A stretch of DNA of 64,000 nucleotides from Burkholderia mayonis. Lineage in GTDB: Bacteria; Pseudomonadota; Gammaproteobacteria; Burkholderiales; Burkholderiaceae. The stretch spans positions 1,426,001 through 1,490,000 of the forward strand of contig NZ_CP013387.1 in the NCBI RefSeq assembly GCF_001523745.2. Direction: 5' to 3'. This document shows positions 1-8,973 of the stretch, in pieces; within the stretch, counting starts at the first letter, position 1; each line of letters opens with the position of its first letter. Both the position numbers and the translations under genes were made by a program. The notes under the pieces are model-generated. The model did no database searches and had not been told where the DNA came from. It saw nothing but the letters and a program-made list of their open reading frames with translations.

Positions 1-2360
1 TTCGCCGGGTCGCCCGTCACGCCGGTCACCATCAGCCGCAGCAGATCGCAGCTTTCGCCGAATGCCAGCACGGCGTCCGCGCACGGCGCGAGCATCTCGG
101 TGCCGATCTCGACCGAATTGCTGAACGGCGTGCGCTGCGACGCGAACACCGCTGCGTTCAGCGCGCCCGCGACGTGCGCGAGCTTGCCCTTGACGATTTC
201 CAGCAGGTACGGATTCTTCTTCTGCGGCATCAGCGACGAGCCGCCGCTCAGCTCGTCCGGCAGCGCGAGGAAATCGGTCTCGCGCATCGTCCAGAGCTGC
301 AGGTCGTGCGCGAGCCGGCTCAACGTCGTCGACGCGATCGCGATCGCGGACAGGACATGCAGCACGAGATCGCGGCTCGCGACCGCGTCGAGCGCACTGT
401 CGAAGCTGCGCGCGAAGCCGAGCAGCGCCGCGCTCACGTCCGGACGGATCGGAAAATCGGTGCCGGCGCCCGCGCCCGCGCCGAGCGGGCAGACGGCGAG
501 ATCGTCGTCGAGCCGGTCGAGCGCCGCCTGGTCGCGCCGCAGCGCGGTTTCGACCGACCACAGGTAGTAGCCGAAGCTGCCGGGCTGCGCGGCCTGGTAC
601 TGGCTGTACGTGGGCAGCGGCCAGTCGAGCGTGTGCTGCGCCTTGTCGATGAGCGCCGCCCGGACGCGCCACAGCTTGCCGCCGCACGTATCGAGCCAGT
701 CGCGCGCACGCAGCTTCGCGACGCACGCGTTGATGTCGTTGCGGGACCGCGCGGTATGCACCGCGCCGCCCGCGTCGATCCCGACCCGCTCGATGATCAA
801 CTGCTCGTACAGCGCATACGCGCCGCGCGGCGCGACGGCGTCGGCGATCGCGGCGAACTCCGCGTCGCGCTGCCGTGCGATTTCCGCGAGCACCGTCGCG
901 GCCCGCGCACGGTCGCAGATGCCCGCATCGACGAGCATCAGCAGATGCGCCTCGTCGATCGCCGCGAACGCGTCGAGTTCGGCGAGCCGCTCCGCGCGCG
1001 GCGCCGGCTTGCGGACGATCGAGAGCGCCTCCGGTTGCAGCGTGCGGCGCAGCCGGCCGGTGCTCGCGCCTTCGCCGGCCGCGTCGGCGTCGTCGAGCAC
1101 GACCGTCACACGCCGCTCGACGCCTTCGAGCGCGTGCGCGAGCGTGTCCGGATCGGCTGCGGACGCGATGACGAGCGCGAGACGGTCACGGAAATCGCCG
1201 GTCAGATCGACGCGCTGGCCGGGCTGTTTCAACGGCATGAAGCGCATGCGCACCGCAGGGAAGCGGTCGTCCGGCTCGAACGACAGCGCCTTCAGCTCGC
1301 CGCGCCGCGCGGGCAGCACGAAACGGATCGCTGCGTGGTCGCGGCGGCGCGGGCCCAGGTCCGGCGGCGTGCCCGCGTGCAGGTCGATCATCGCGCCGAG
1401 GACGTCGACGCCCGTCGCCCATTCGACCGCCTGCGGGATCATGCCGCCCGCGAGACGCGGATTGATTTCGATCACGACGACCTTGCCGCCGCTCACGCGG
1501 CATTCGACGTGGGCCGGGCCGAAGCGGTGGCCGGTCGCGTCGAGCGCGCGCAGCGTCTCGGCGACGATCGCATCGCGCTGCGCGGCGGATATCCGCGCGG
1601 GAAAATCGTGACCGCGCTCGACGAAGAACGGCAGCGGCCCGAGATGCTTGCCGGTCACGCCGAGCACCGCATAGCCGTGCGCCGCGCCGAGTCCGACGAC
1701 TTCGACCGAAAATTCCGTGCCGTCGACGAACGATTGCACGAGCAGTTGCGGCGCGACCGCGATGCCGCGCTCGTTGCTGCGCGCGTCGAGGATCCGGTCG
1801 CCGTGCGCGAGCATGTCGGCTTCCGTCTGCACGAGCCGTACGCCGACGCTGCCGGAGCCGAACGCCGGCTTCAGCACGCGCGGATACGTGAGGCCGCGCG
1901 CCAGATCGCGCAGTTGCGTCCGATCGGACACGATCTCGGTGTCCGCCGTGCCGACGCCCGCGTCGCGCAGGCACCGGTAAAGCCGGCCCTTGTCGCGGCA
2001 GGCGCGGATCGCGTCCGGGTCCGCCGCGGGCAAGCCGAAGCGCGCGGCCACGGTCGCGGCGGTTTCGATGTAGTACTCGGACGTCGAGTAGATCCCGCCG
2101 ATCGCCGGATACGGCGCGAGCGCGTCGACGATCCGCTGCGGATCGGACGTGTCGGCGACGAGCGGCGCGACCCTCTCTTCCTGCAGGAACGGATAGAGCT
2201 GCGGCCGGCTCGTGACGAACAGCACGTCGAAGCCGCGCAGCAGCGCCTTTTGCAGACAGAGCCGGCCGGTGCCGGTGGTGTTGCTTTCGATGAATACGAA
2301 GGTCTTCACGATGAATGTGGCCGCCAAAGGAAAATCGAAACGCGCCGCTCGCGGCGTCAT
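1..2360 (-). CDS. ATP-grasp ligase fused to argininosuccinate-lyase-like domain (partial, runs off left edge)
   Basis: A continuous leftward reading frame of about 786 residues enters from the left edge. Residues about 18-420 form an ATP-grasp ligase, with the Mg-binding strand EINPRLAGG and a preceding glycine-rich loop. From about residue 430 the frame continues into an argininosuccinate lyase/fumarase-family domain, with HTARSRND near 533 and the family signature SSLMPQKKNPY near 711. I chose ATG at 2360 because it overlaps the upstream stop as ATGA; a GTG at 2309 (protein starting MKTFVFIES) is the alternative and fits ATP-grasp N-termini well. ATP-grasp enzymes make amide bonds through acyl phosphates; argininosuccinate lyases split N-succinyl adducts to fumarate. 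With the adjacent PLP enzyme and kinase, the lyase half could release 2,3-diaminobutyrate from an aspartate adduct (inference). The C-terminus is outside the window. Confidence 0.85.
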   Translation of the reverse strand, partial: MTPRAARFDFPLAATFIVKTFVFIESNTTGTGRLCLQKALLRGFDVLFVTSRPQLYPFLQEERVAPLVADTSDPQRIVDALAPYPAIGGIYSTSEYYIETAATVAARFGLPAADPDAIRACRDKGRLYRCLRDAGVGTADTEIVSDRTQLRDLARGLTYPRVLKPAFGSGSVGVRLVQTEADMLAHGDRILDARSNERGIAVAPQLLVQSFVDGTEFSVEVVGLGAAHGYAVLGVTGKHLGPLPFFVERGHDFPARISAAQRDAIVAETLRALDATGHRFGPAHVECRVSGGKVVVIEINPRLAGGMIPQAVEWATGVDVLGAMIDLHAGTPPDLGPRRRDHAAIRFVLPARRGELKALSFEPDDRFPAVRMRFMPLKQPGQRVDLTGDFRDRLALVIASAADPDTLAHALEGVERRVTVVLDDADAAGEGASTGRLRRTLQPEALSIVRKPAPRAERLAELDAFAAIDEAHLLMLVDAGICDRARAATVLAEIARQRDAEFAAIADAVAPRGAYALYEQLIIERVGIDAGGAVHTARSRNDINACVAKLRARDWLDTCGGKLWRVRAALIDKAQHTLDWPLPTYSQYQAAQPGSFGYYLWSVETALRRDQAALDRLDDDLAVCPLGAGAGAGTDFPIRPDVSAALLGFARSFDSALDAVASRDLVLHVLSAIAIASTTLSRLAHDLQLWTMRETDFLALPDELSGGSSLMPQKKNPYLLEIVKGKLAHVAGALNAAVFASQRTPFSNSVEIGTEMLAPCADAVLAFGESCDLLRLMVTGVTGDPA

Positions 2361-3472
2361 GCGACAGGCGCGGGCCGGACGTCGCGGATCTGCTCAAGCA
2401 CGCTGCCCGCCGGACGCGAGCGGCCGGTCGCCTGCTCGAACGTGCGGCGCCCCCATTCGACGTACGCCCACGGGCCGGACGCGGCGTTCGGACTCACCGC
2501 GCGCACGGGCTCGGCGTCCGGCGCGGCATCGGCATCGGCGTGCCCTTGCTCGCGCAGCCATGCGTCGTCATAGACGGTGTCGATGTAGCGGTGCCCTTCG
2601 TCGGGCGCGATGAACACGATCGTCCTGCCGTCGTCGCGCTGCGCGCGCAGCCATTCGGCGACCATGAATGCCGCGCCGGACGTCGGCCCGCAATACAGCC
2701 CGTGCCGCCGGTGCAGCCGGCGCGTGCTCGCGAAGGCCTCGGCGGCCGACACCCAGTGCACCTGGTCGAAGCACGTGTGGTCGAGGTTGTTCGGATAGAT
2801 CGAGTTGCCGAGGCCGCGCAGCGCGCGCGGACCGACCGGCAGGCCGAACAGCACGCTGCCGAACGTATCGACGCCGACGAGCGGAATCGACGGATCGACC
2901 TCGCGCAGCGCCCGGATCGTGCCGCACGTCGACGCGCCCGAGCCGACCGTGCCGACGATCGCGAGATGCGTGCCGAACGTGCGGATCAGCTGCGCGGCGA
3001 ATGCGCGATACGCGCGTTGGTTGTCCGGGTTGTCGTACTGCCGCGGCCAGAAGCCGCCGGGGTTGTCGCGCAGTTGCTCCTGCAACGCTTCGAGCCGCAG
3101 CACCTGAACGTTCGAGCCGGTCGCGTTCGCCCCGACGATCTGCACGCGCCCGCCGAGCTGCCGCAGGCGCGCCTGCAGCCGTTCGTCGATCGCCGCGTCG
3201 CTGACGATGTGAAACGGGATGCGCTTTTCCGCGCAGACGATCCCGATGCCCATCGCGAACGTGCCGCTCGACGTCTCGAGCACGGGCATCCCCGGATTCA
3301 GCTGCCCGCTCGCGATCGCGTGCTCGATGATGTACTTGGCGGGCACGAGCTTCATCAGGCGGAACGCGGCCGCGACGAGTCCCGGCCCGAGCCGGATCAG
3401 GTCGGGATGGTCGAGCGAGCCGGAGACGCTGTCGTACACCTGGAAGGCGGGTCTGTCGATGGTGTGGGTCAT
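2357..3472 (-). CDS. Cysteine-synthase-like PLP-dependent enzyme (DabA/SbnA-type candidate)
   Basis: 371 residues of the beta-family (fold type II) PLP enzymes. The likely Schiff-base lysine lies in LVPAKYIIEHA, the phosphate-side loop is ETSSGTFAMG, and the glycine-rich PLP phosphate loop is GTVGSGASTCGT. The protein is longer than typical cysteine synthases (about 310 residues) through a C-terminal extension. The start ATG overlaps the upstream TGA (ATGA), and the stop overlaps the next gene in the same way. In 2,3-diaminobutyrate or diaminopropionate pathways such enzymes replace a phospho-hydroxyl of a beta-hydroxy amino acid with an amine. The kinase at 5408-6325 would supply phosphothreonine and aspartate could be the amine donor. 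Family assignment is firm; substrate is inference. Confidence 0.85.
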   Translation of the reverse strand: MTHTIDRPAFQVYDSVSGSLDHPDLIRLGPGLVAAAFRLMKLVPAKYIIEHAIASGQLNPGMPVLETSSGTFAMGIGIVCAEKRIPFHIVSDAAIDERLQARLRQLGGRVQIVGANATGSNVQVLRLEALQEQLRDNPGGFWPRQYDNPDNQRAYRAFAAQLIRTFGTHLAIVGTVGSGASTCGTIRALREVDPSIPLVGVDTFGSVLFGLPVGPRALRGLGNSIYPNNLDHTCFDQVHWVSAAEAFASTRRLHRRHGLYCGPTSGAAFMVAEWLRAQRDDGRTIVFIAPDEGHRYIDTVYDDAWLREQGHADADAAPDAEPVRAVSPNAASGPWAYVEWGRRTFEQATGRSRPAGSVLEQIRDVRPAPVA

Positions 3473-4125
3473 GATGTCGTTCGTGCGATCGATTGTTCGA
3501 GCATCCGCAAATAGGCATCCGTCTCGGGGCTCGCGCCGCGCACCGCGCGCGGCCAGCGGGCGTCCCGCCATTCGTCCGCGAGCGCGGCCTTCGTGCGATC
3601 GTCGGCGCTGCGGTAGCGCCGGTAGACCCACTCGACGCCGCCCGCGATCGCGGCTTTCATTTCGTCCGCGAACTTGCTCGGCTCGAGCGAATGGCGCGGC
3701 AGCTCGACGTGCGACGGCGACGCGCCGCTTGCCGGCGCAGGCGACACGCCGAGCAGTTCGAGCCGGCCGAGCGCGTTCTTGCGGATCTCGGTCAGGAAGG
3801 CCGCGCCGGCGGGCGACGTGATGCTCACGCGGTAATTGCCGGCGGCGACGCGCCCCGTGCCGCCGACCTTCGCGCCCGGCAGCCGGTAGTACGAGACCGT
3901 GCCGCGCTCGACGAGCACGAACTCGAGCCCGCGATAGCGCAACATCGACGGATGGAAGAAGTCCGTGATCAGCCAGCGCACGCCGTCGATCCGGTGAATC
4001 CAGTAATAGATGAGCGGATGGCCCTCGACCATCTCGCCGAACGCCGCCTCGAGGCGGCGCAGCTCGGCGTCGGTCAGCGGCTCGAACGGGGCTTCGCGGT
4101 ACAGCAGGCGGCGCAGCAGCATCAT
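3469..4125 (-). CDS. Uncharacterised protein of the biosynthetic operon
   Basis: 218 residues, not recognised. The start at 4125 has a good Shine-Dalgarno (GGAGGA) and overlaps the MFS stop as ATGA; the stop overlaps the next start. No signal peptide or membrane segment is evident. An aromatic-rich middle part (around HPLIYYWIHRIDGVRWLITD) and conserved-looking WVYRRYR near residue 165 suggest a globular cytoplasmic protein. Its position inside a tightly coupled biosynthetic operon suggests a tailoring, accessory or resistance role, but nothing in the sequence identifies one. Confidence 0.8.
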   Translation of the reverse strand: MMLLRRLLYREAPFEPLTDAELRRLEAAFGEMVEGHPLIYYWIHRIDGVRWLITDFFHPSMLRYRGLEFVLVERGTVSYYRLPGAKVGGTGRVAAGNYRVSITSPAGAAFLTEIRKNALGRLELLGVSPAPASGASPSHVELPRHSLEPSKFADEMKAAIAGGVEWVYRRYRSADDRTKAALADEWRDARWPRAVRGASPETDAYLRMLEQSIARTTS

Positions 4126-5354
4126 GCTTCCTCCTTCGTGTCGAAGCAGCGCGCGACGACGAAGATCGCGCACGCGCACGCGGCGATCAGCGACGTCGCC
4201 GCCATCACCTTGTAGATCGCCAGGTACTGCGCGAGATAGCTGTAAAGGAAATACATCACGGCGATCGTGAGCGACATGCACAGCCCGATCAGCGACAGGA
4301 ACGACGCGCGAATCCGGCTCGGCAGACGCTTGTTGAAGTACTCGTTGGCGACGACCGTGACGATCGGATTGATGATCATGACGAGGAAGAACCCGGTGAA
4401 GTCGACGGCCGCGACGTTGAAAAACATCGACGCGAGCACGACCGCGGTCAAGAGCGTGCTCGCGAGCACCACCGGATAGAAGCCGAGGAACGACATGGTC
4501 CGCTGCATGACGAGATAGACCATGCCGATCAGCATCTGCGCGGCGAAAAAGAACCACGTGATGTGCTCGACGCTGAATCCGTTCTCCTTGAAGAGCGCCT
4601 GGCTGAACGTGAAGAACGGCGTCGTGCAGGCCGCGAACACGGTGAAGCCGAGGATCGGCAGCGCGACGCTTCTCCAATGTCCGCGGATGAACGCGAACAG
4701 CTCCTTCGTCACGTCCTTGCGCCCCGTGTGTTTTTCCGTCGGCGCTTCGGGCGGCTCCATCGCGAAGCACCACGCGGCGAGCGCCGCCGCGTAGATCGCG
4801 AAATACGCGGCATAGACCGCGTTCCAAGACACCTTCTGGAGCAAGCCGCCCGCGAGCACGGCGAACGCGCCGGAGATCAGGCCGAGCGCGTTCGCGCGCA
4901 GCTGCACCCGGTTGAAATGCGAGACGCGGCCGTCGACGACGAGGCTGTCGTAGAGGAGCGCGGTGTCCGAGCCGTACACGAGCGCGAGCGCGACGCCGAG
5001 GAGCGCGTACAGGCAGACGAACGGCGCGAAGCCGTCGCTGACGATGACGCCGAGCGCGTACACGCAGTACGCGACGAGCCCGAGCAGCACCGAGCGCTTG
5101 CGGCCGAACGCATCGCCGAACATGCCGGCGGGCACTTCGGTCACGATGTTCGCGAGAAAGAACACGCCCTGCAGGATGCCGATCTGATACGCGTCGAACC
5201 CCTTGTGCATCAGGAAGATCACGAAAATCGCGCGATCGATGATCGCGAGCGTCAGCACCCGGTACGCGAGATAGATGCGCTCGTTTCGCGCGCTGAGCGC
5301 GTACCCGGTCGCGACGGCGCTCGGCGCTTCAGCGACGGATTCAGAAAATGGCAT
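4122..5354 (-). CDS. MFS-family transporter
   Basis: 410 residues with about 12 hydrophobic segments. A major-facilitator loop after the second helix reads GMFGDAFGRKRSVLLG. Start ATG at 5354 is preceded by AAGGA. It lies between the kinase and the unknown gene, with a 53-base gap upstream, and is translationally coupled downstream. As the only obvious transporter in the cluster it most probably exports the product or confers self-protection. Direction and substrate are inferred from context only. Confidence 0.88.
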   Translation of the reverse strand: MPFSESVAEAPSAVATGYALSARNERIYLAYRVLTLAIIDRAIFVIFLMHKGFDAYQIGILQGVFFLANIVTEVPAGMFGDAFGRKRSVLLGLVAYCVYALGVIVSDGFAPFVCLYALLGVALALVYGSDTALLYDSLVVDGRVSHFNRVQLRANALGLISGAFAVLAGGLLQKVSWNAVYAAYFAIYAAALAAWCFAMEPPEAPTEKHTGRKDVTKELFAFIRGHWRSVALPILGFTVFAACTTPFFTFSQALFKENGFSVEHITWFFFAAQMLIGMVYLVMQRTMSFLGFYPVVLASTLLTAVVLASMFFNVAAVDFTGFFLVMIINPIVTVVANEYFNKRLPSRIRASFLSLIGLCMSLTIAVMYFLYSYLAQYLAIYKVMAATSLIAACACAIFVVARCFDTKEEA

Positions 5355-5407
5355 GGTCGTCCTTGCCGAAGCGAAGCGGGAGCGGTTCGGCCGCGCGTGC
5401 GCAGCGG

Positions 5408-6325
5408 CTATTGGATCGTGTCATAGACCTTTACGGTTCCGTATCCCGAGAGCGCATCGATCGCCTGCGCGAGGTTGTCGCGGTGGCCCGGCCGGCCGGT
5501 GTCGTACAGGATGCCGATGCACGTGCCGCTGTGCGCCGTCACGAGTCCGATCCCCCGCGTCGCCTTGCACACGTCGTGAACCGCGGCCAGATGGCGCTTC
5601 GGATTGATCTTCTGGTTGATGTACGCGCTGCGGGTCGACACGCTGCCGATCTCGTCCAGATCGCGCGCGCCGAACGCCGCGACGATCCGATCGAGCAGCT
5701 CGTTGAACTCGCTGCGATGCTCGACGTTGTGCCGATGCGCGCGGTCGCGGCGGTGATACTCGAGCGTGTCGATCGTGCCGCCCTCGTCGAGCGACAGGAT
5801 CTGGATGCCGGACAGACGCCCGAGTTTCGACCACAGCATCCCCTTGCGCTGCAGGTAGACGACCGACTCCGCGAACATCACGCCGTCGGTCGGCTCGATG
5901 CCGCTCATGTCGCGGCACAGCTCGCCAAGCGGCAGCTCGCGGCCCATGTAGACCTCGATCGCGCGCGCGGTCGCGAGCAAATCGGCGGACGAGCTGCTGA
6001 GCCCCTTGCCGATCGGGATGTCGCAATCGATGTAGAACGTCCCGCCGACGTTGTGCCCGTAGCGCCGGAGGATCACCTTCGCGAGCGCCGCGGCCTTCGT
6101 CTTGCCGCTCGGATGCGTGACGATCTCGGTGCTGCCGTGGTCCGGCACGAACGTGCTCACCGAATACTTCTGGATCGGCAGCGTGACGAGAAAATCGGCG
6201 TCGTCCTCGTGCAGCACGCCCTGCAGCAGTTCGCCGAACGAGCAGTACGAGATGCCCGACGCCGTTCGGGCGGCCGGGATGAATGAACGCATGGGCTCCG
6301 ACATGGTCAGTGCTCGCTCGGTCAT
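5408..6325 (-). CDS. GHMP-family kinase, PduX-like (L-threonine kinase candidate)
   Basis: 305 residues. The GHMP ATP-binding motif PIGKGLSSSSADLLA lies at about residues 104-118, and the overall length and N-terminal SFGELLQGVL match the PduX/threonine-kinase branch. Start ATG at 6325 overlaps the argH-like stop (ATGA), which excludes longer upstream starts. PduX phosphorylates L-threonine in cobalamin assembly. There are no cobalamin genes here; a PLP beta-replacement enzyme and an argininosuccinate-lyase domain are in the same operon, so phosphothreonine as precursor of 2,3-diaminobutyrate is the best reading. Family assignment is good; substrate is inferred. Confidence 0.8.
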   Translation of the reverse strand: MTERALTMSEPMRSFIPAARTASGISYCSFGELLQGVLHEDDADFLVTLPIQKYSVSTFVPDHGSTEIVTHPSGKTKAAALAKVILRRYGHNVGGTFYIDCDIPIGKGLSSSSADLLATARAIEVYMGRELPLGELCRDMSGIEPTDGVMFAESVVYLQRKGMLWSKLGRLSGIQILSLDEGGTIDTLEYHRRDRAHRHNVEHRSEFNELLDRIVAAFGARDLDEIGSVSTRSAYINQKINPKRHLAAVHDVCKATRGIGLVTAHSGTCIGILYDTGRPGHRDNLAQAIDALSGYGTVKVYDTIQ

Positions 6326-7722
6326 CGGCCGGGCTGATGCGCGTCCAGCATCGAGCGAAGCCGCGCGAGCAGTTCGCCGAGCGCCTGGACGCCGCACGAG
6401 CCGTACGAATTCTTGCGCGCCACCATGTCCTCGACGGTAATGCCGCCGATGTCGTCGCCGAACAGCGGGCTCGCCTCGGCGAACGTCGCATGAGGCAACG
6501 CCGACACGTCGACGCCGCGCGCATCCGCCGTCTTCACCAGCTCGCCGACGACCCGATGCGCTTCACGGAACGGCATTCCCTTTCGGACCAGATAGTTCGC
6601 GTACTCGGTCGCGATGATGTGCCCGCCGAGCGTCGCCTGCCGCATCCTGTCGGGCACGGGCGCCATCGTGCGGACCAGCTCGGTCAGGATCGCGAGCGAC
6701 GTCATGCAGTTGTCGAGCGCGGCGAACCACGCGGTCTTGTCCTCCTGCAGATCCTTGTTGTAGCCGAGCGGCAGCGCCTTCAGGAGCGCCATCAGGCTCA
6801 TCGCATTGCCGATCACGGACGCCGCCTTGCCGCGCACGAGCTCCGGCACGTCGGGGTTCTTCTTCTGCGGCATGATCGAGCTGCCGGTGCAGTAGCCGTC
6901 CGCGAGCGCGATGAAACCGAACTCCTGGCTCGTGAACGAAATGAGTTCCTCCGACAGCCGGGACAGATGGATCATCAGATTCGCCGCATGCGCGCCGAAT
7001 TCGACCAGATAGTCGCGGTCGGACACCGAATCGATGCTGTGCAGCGTCGGCTCCTTGAAGCCCAGCAGCGACGCCGAGCGCCGGCGGTCGATCGGCAGGC
7101 TCGTGCCGGTCGACGCGCATGCGCCGAGCGGGCACTGATCAGCGCGCGCGAGCGCGTCGACGAAACGGCTGCGGTCGCGATCGAGCATCACCACGTAAGT
7201 CGCGAGCCAGTGCGCGTAATACGTGAATTCGGCGCGTTGCAGATGCGTGTACGACGGCATCACGAGCCCGCCATGATGCTCGCCGTGCTCGAAGAGCGCG
7301 CGCTGCAGCGTGTCGATCGCGTCGACCAGCTCGCGCGTCGAGCGCATGAAGTAGATGCGCTGCGCGCTCGCCTGCTGATCGTTGCGGCTGCGCGCGGTAT
7401 GCGTCTTCTTGCCGAGCTCGCCGACCTTGTCGACCAGCAGCGTCTCGAGGTTCATGTGGATGTCCTCGAGCGCGGGCGACAACTGGATCTCGCCCGCGCG
7501 CCACGCGGCGCGGATCTCGTCGAGCGCGCGCGCGAGCGCCTCGTGCTCCGCCGTCTGAAGCAGGCCGACGGCATGCAGCATCTCGATGTGCGCGGCCGTG
7601 CCGTCGATGTCGGCTTCGAAGAGCCGCGCCTCGAGCGGCAGGCTCGTGTTGAACGCCACCAGGCTGTCGGTCATCGACTGGCTGAAGCGCCCGGCCCACG
7701 GATTCGCCATCGGATTGCTCAT
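6322..7722 (-). CDS. argH: Argininosuccinate lyase homologue
   Basis: 466 residues, normal length for ArgH, with HTARSRNDQQ near residue 110 and the family signature GSSIMPQKKNPD. It splits argininosuccinate-type adducts into a guanidine or amidine product plus fumarate. Start at 7722 overlaps the argG-like stop (ATGA). It is one of two lyase homologues in the operon, the other being fused to the ATP-grasp domain. Pairing with the argG-like gene points to a specialised nitrogen-transfer step, or to a dedicated arginine supply for the product. Whether the substrate is true argininosuccinate cannot be told. Confidence 0.88.
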   Translation of the reverse strand: MSNPMANPWAGRFSQSMTDSLVAFNTSLPLEARLFEADIDGTAAHIEMLHAVGLLQTAEHEALARALDEIRAAWRAGEIQLSPALEDIHMNLETLLVDKVGELGKKTHTARSRNDQQASAQRIYFMRSTRELVDAIDTLQRALFEHGEHHGGLVMPSYTHLQRAEFTYYAHWLATYVVMLDRDRSRFVDALARADQCPLGACASTGTSLPIDRRRSASLLGFKEPTLHSIDSVSDRDYLVEFGAHAANLMIHLSRLSEELISFTSQEFGFIALADGYCTGSSIMPQKKNPDVPELVRGKAASVIGNAMSLMALLKALPLGYNKDLQEDKTAWFAALDNCMTSLAILTELVRTMAPVPDRMRQATLGGHIIATEYANYLVRKGMPFREAHRVVGELVKTADARGVDVSALPHATFAEASPLFGDDIGGITVEDMVARKNSYGSCGVQALGELLARLRSMLDAHQPGR

Positions 7723-8933
7723 GCGCCGGCTCCCGATTTCGCGGCGCGCGCGGCTTCGATGCCGATGCGCAGGCCGAGCGTGTTCAGGAAACCCGTCGCG
7801 TCCTCGCCGCTGATCGCGCGGCCCGCGTGCAGCGTCACGAAATCGCGCGAATAGAGCGACTGCTCCGATTCGACGGCGGACGCCGTACATGAACCCTTGT
7901 AGAGCTGAACCTTCACGTCGCCGCTCACGTATTTCTGCGATGCGTCGATGAGCGCCTGCAGGCACAGCCGCTCGTCGCTGAACCACAGACCGCGGTAGAC
8001 GATGTCGCCGTAGTCGTCGGACACGAGGTTGCGCAGGCGCTCGACGTCGCGGCCGAGCGTGATCTTCTCGAGCTTGCGATGCGCGGCATGCAGGATCGTC
8101 AGCGCGGGATTCTCGAACACGCCGCGCACCTTGAGGCCGTTGATGCGGTTCTCGATGATGTCCTGGAAGCCGACGCCGTTGCGGGCGCCCACCTCGTTCA
8201 GCCGCTCGATCAGCTCGACCGGCCCGAGCGCCGCGCCGTCGACGGAGACGGGCACGCCCTGGCGGAAACCGACCGTGATCGTCTCGACCGCATCCGGCGC
8301 ATCGGTGGGCGGCGTGATCCAGTTCACGTCGAGCCAGTTGAACTCGTTCGCGACGCTTTCCAGATAGTCGCCTTCCGTCGTGATGTGCACGAGGTTCTCG
8401 TCGTGGCTCAACAGATTGTCCGGACGGCTTTCGACCGGAATGTCGTGCTGCTGGCAATACGCGAACAGATCCTCGCGCGATTGCAGCGACCAGATGCGCC
8501 ACGGCGCGACGGTCGGCAGATCGGGCGCGAGGATCTTCGCGGCCATCTCGAAGCGCACCTGATCGTTGCCCTTCTGCGTGCAGCCGTGCGACAGGCAGTC
8601 GACGTCATGCTTGCGCGCGTACTCGATGAGCCCCTTCACGATCGCCGGCCGGGCGAGCGGCGTGCCGAGCAGATAGTCACGCTCGTACGAGGCGTTCGCC
8701 TTCAGCGCGGGGAACACGAAATCACCGATGAACGTCTCGCGCAGATCCTCGATGACCAGATCGTCCGCACCGGCGATCGCCGCGCGGCGCTTCATCCGCT
8801 CCCAATCCTCTTTCTGCCCGAGGTTCGCGCAATAGGCGGTGACGCGGCAATCGAAATGCTGCTTCAGGAAATGCAGCGCGGTGGACGTGTCGAGACCGCC
8901 GGAATAAGCGAGGAGAATGTGTTTGGGTTTCAT
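7719..8933 (-). CDS. argG: Argininosuccinate synthase homologue
   Basis: 404 residues, usual bacterial length. The N-terminal PP-loop AYSGGLDTSTAL binds ATP. The enzyme activates a ureido (or related carbonyl) group with ATP and joins aspartate to it. Start ATG at 8933 is preceded by a GGA-type site. It is coupled to the lyase downstream, and a formyltransferase lies directly upstream. A second copy within a biosynthetic operon suggests either arginine supply for the product or amidination of a non-ornithine substrate; the formyltransferase next door makes a formamide-to-amidine reaction conceivable (speculation). Confidence 0.88.
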   Translation of the reverse strand: MKPKHILLAYSGGLDTSTALHFLKQHFDCRVTAYCANLGQKEDWERMKRRAAIAGADDLVIEDLRETFIGDFVFPALKANASYERDYLLGTPLARPAIVKGLIEYARKHDVDCLSHGCTQKGNDQVRFEMAAKILAPDLPTVAPWRIWSLQSREDLFAYCQQHDIPVESRPDNLLSHDENLVHITTEGDYLESVANEFNWLDVNWITPPTDAPDAVETITVGFRQGVPVSVDGAALGPVELIERLNEVGARNGVGFQDIIENRINGLKVRGVFENPALTILHAAHRKLEKITLGRDVERLRNLVSDDYGDIVYRGLWFSDERLCLQALIDASQKYVSGDVKVQLYKGSCTASAVESEQSLYSRDFVTLHAGRAISGEDATGFLNTLGLRIGIEAARAAKSGAGA

Positions 8934-8973
8934 GTCGGATCTTCCGTGATGGATGGGTTCGCCGCCTCGTCGA

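Noticed and set aside
174..2573. Rightward 799-codon open frame opposite the ATP-grasp/lyase gene
   Set aside because: Arg-rich, repetitive composition typical of antisense frames in high-GC DNA; the opposite strand carries clear ATP-grasp and lyase motifs.
5408..6325. Kinase as a cobalamin-pathway PduX
   Set aside because: No cobalamin genes nearby; operon partners fit amino acid building-block synthesis better.
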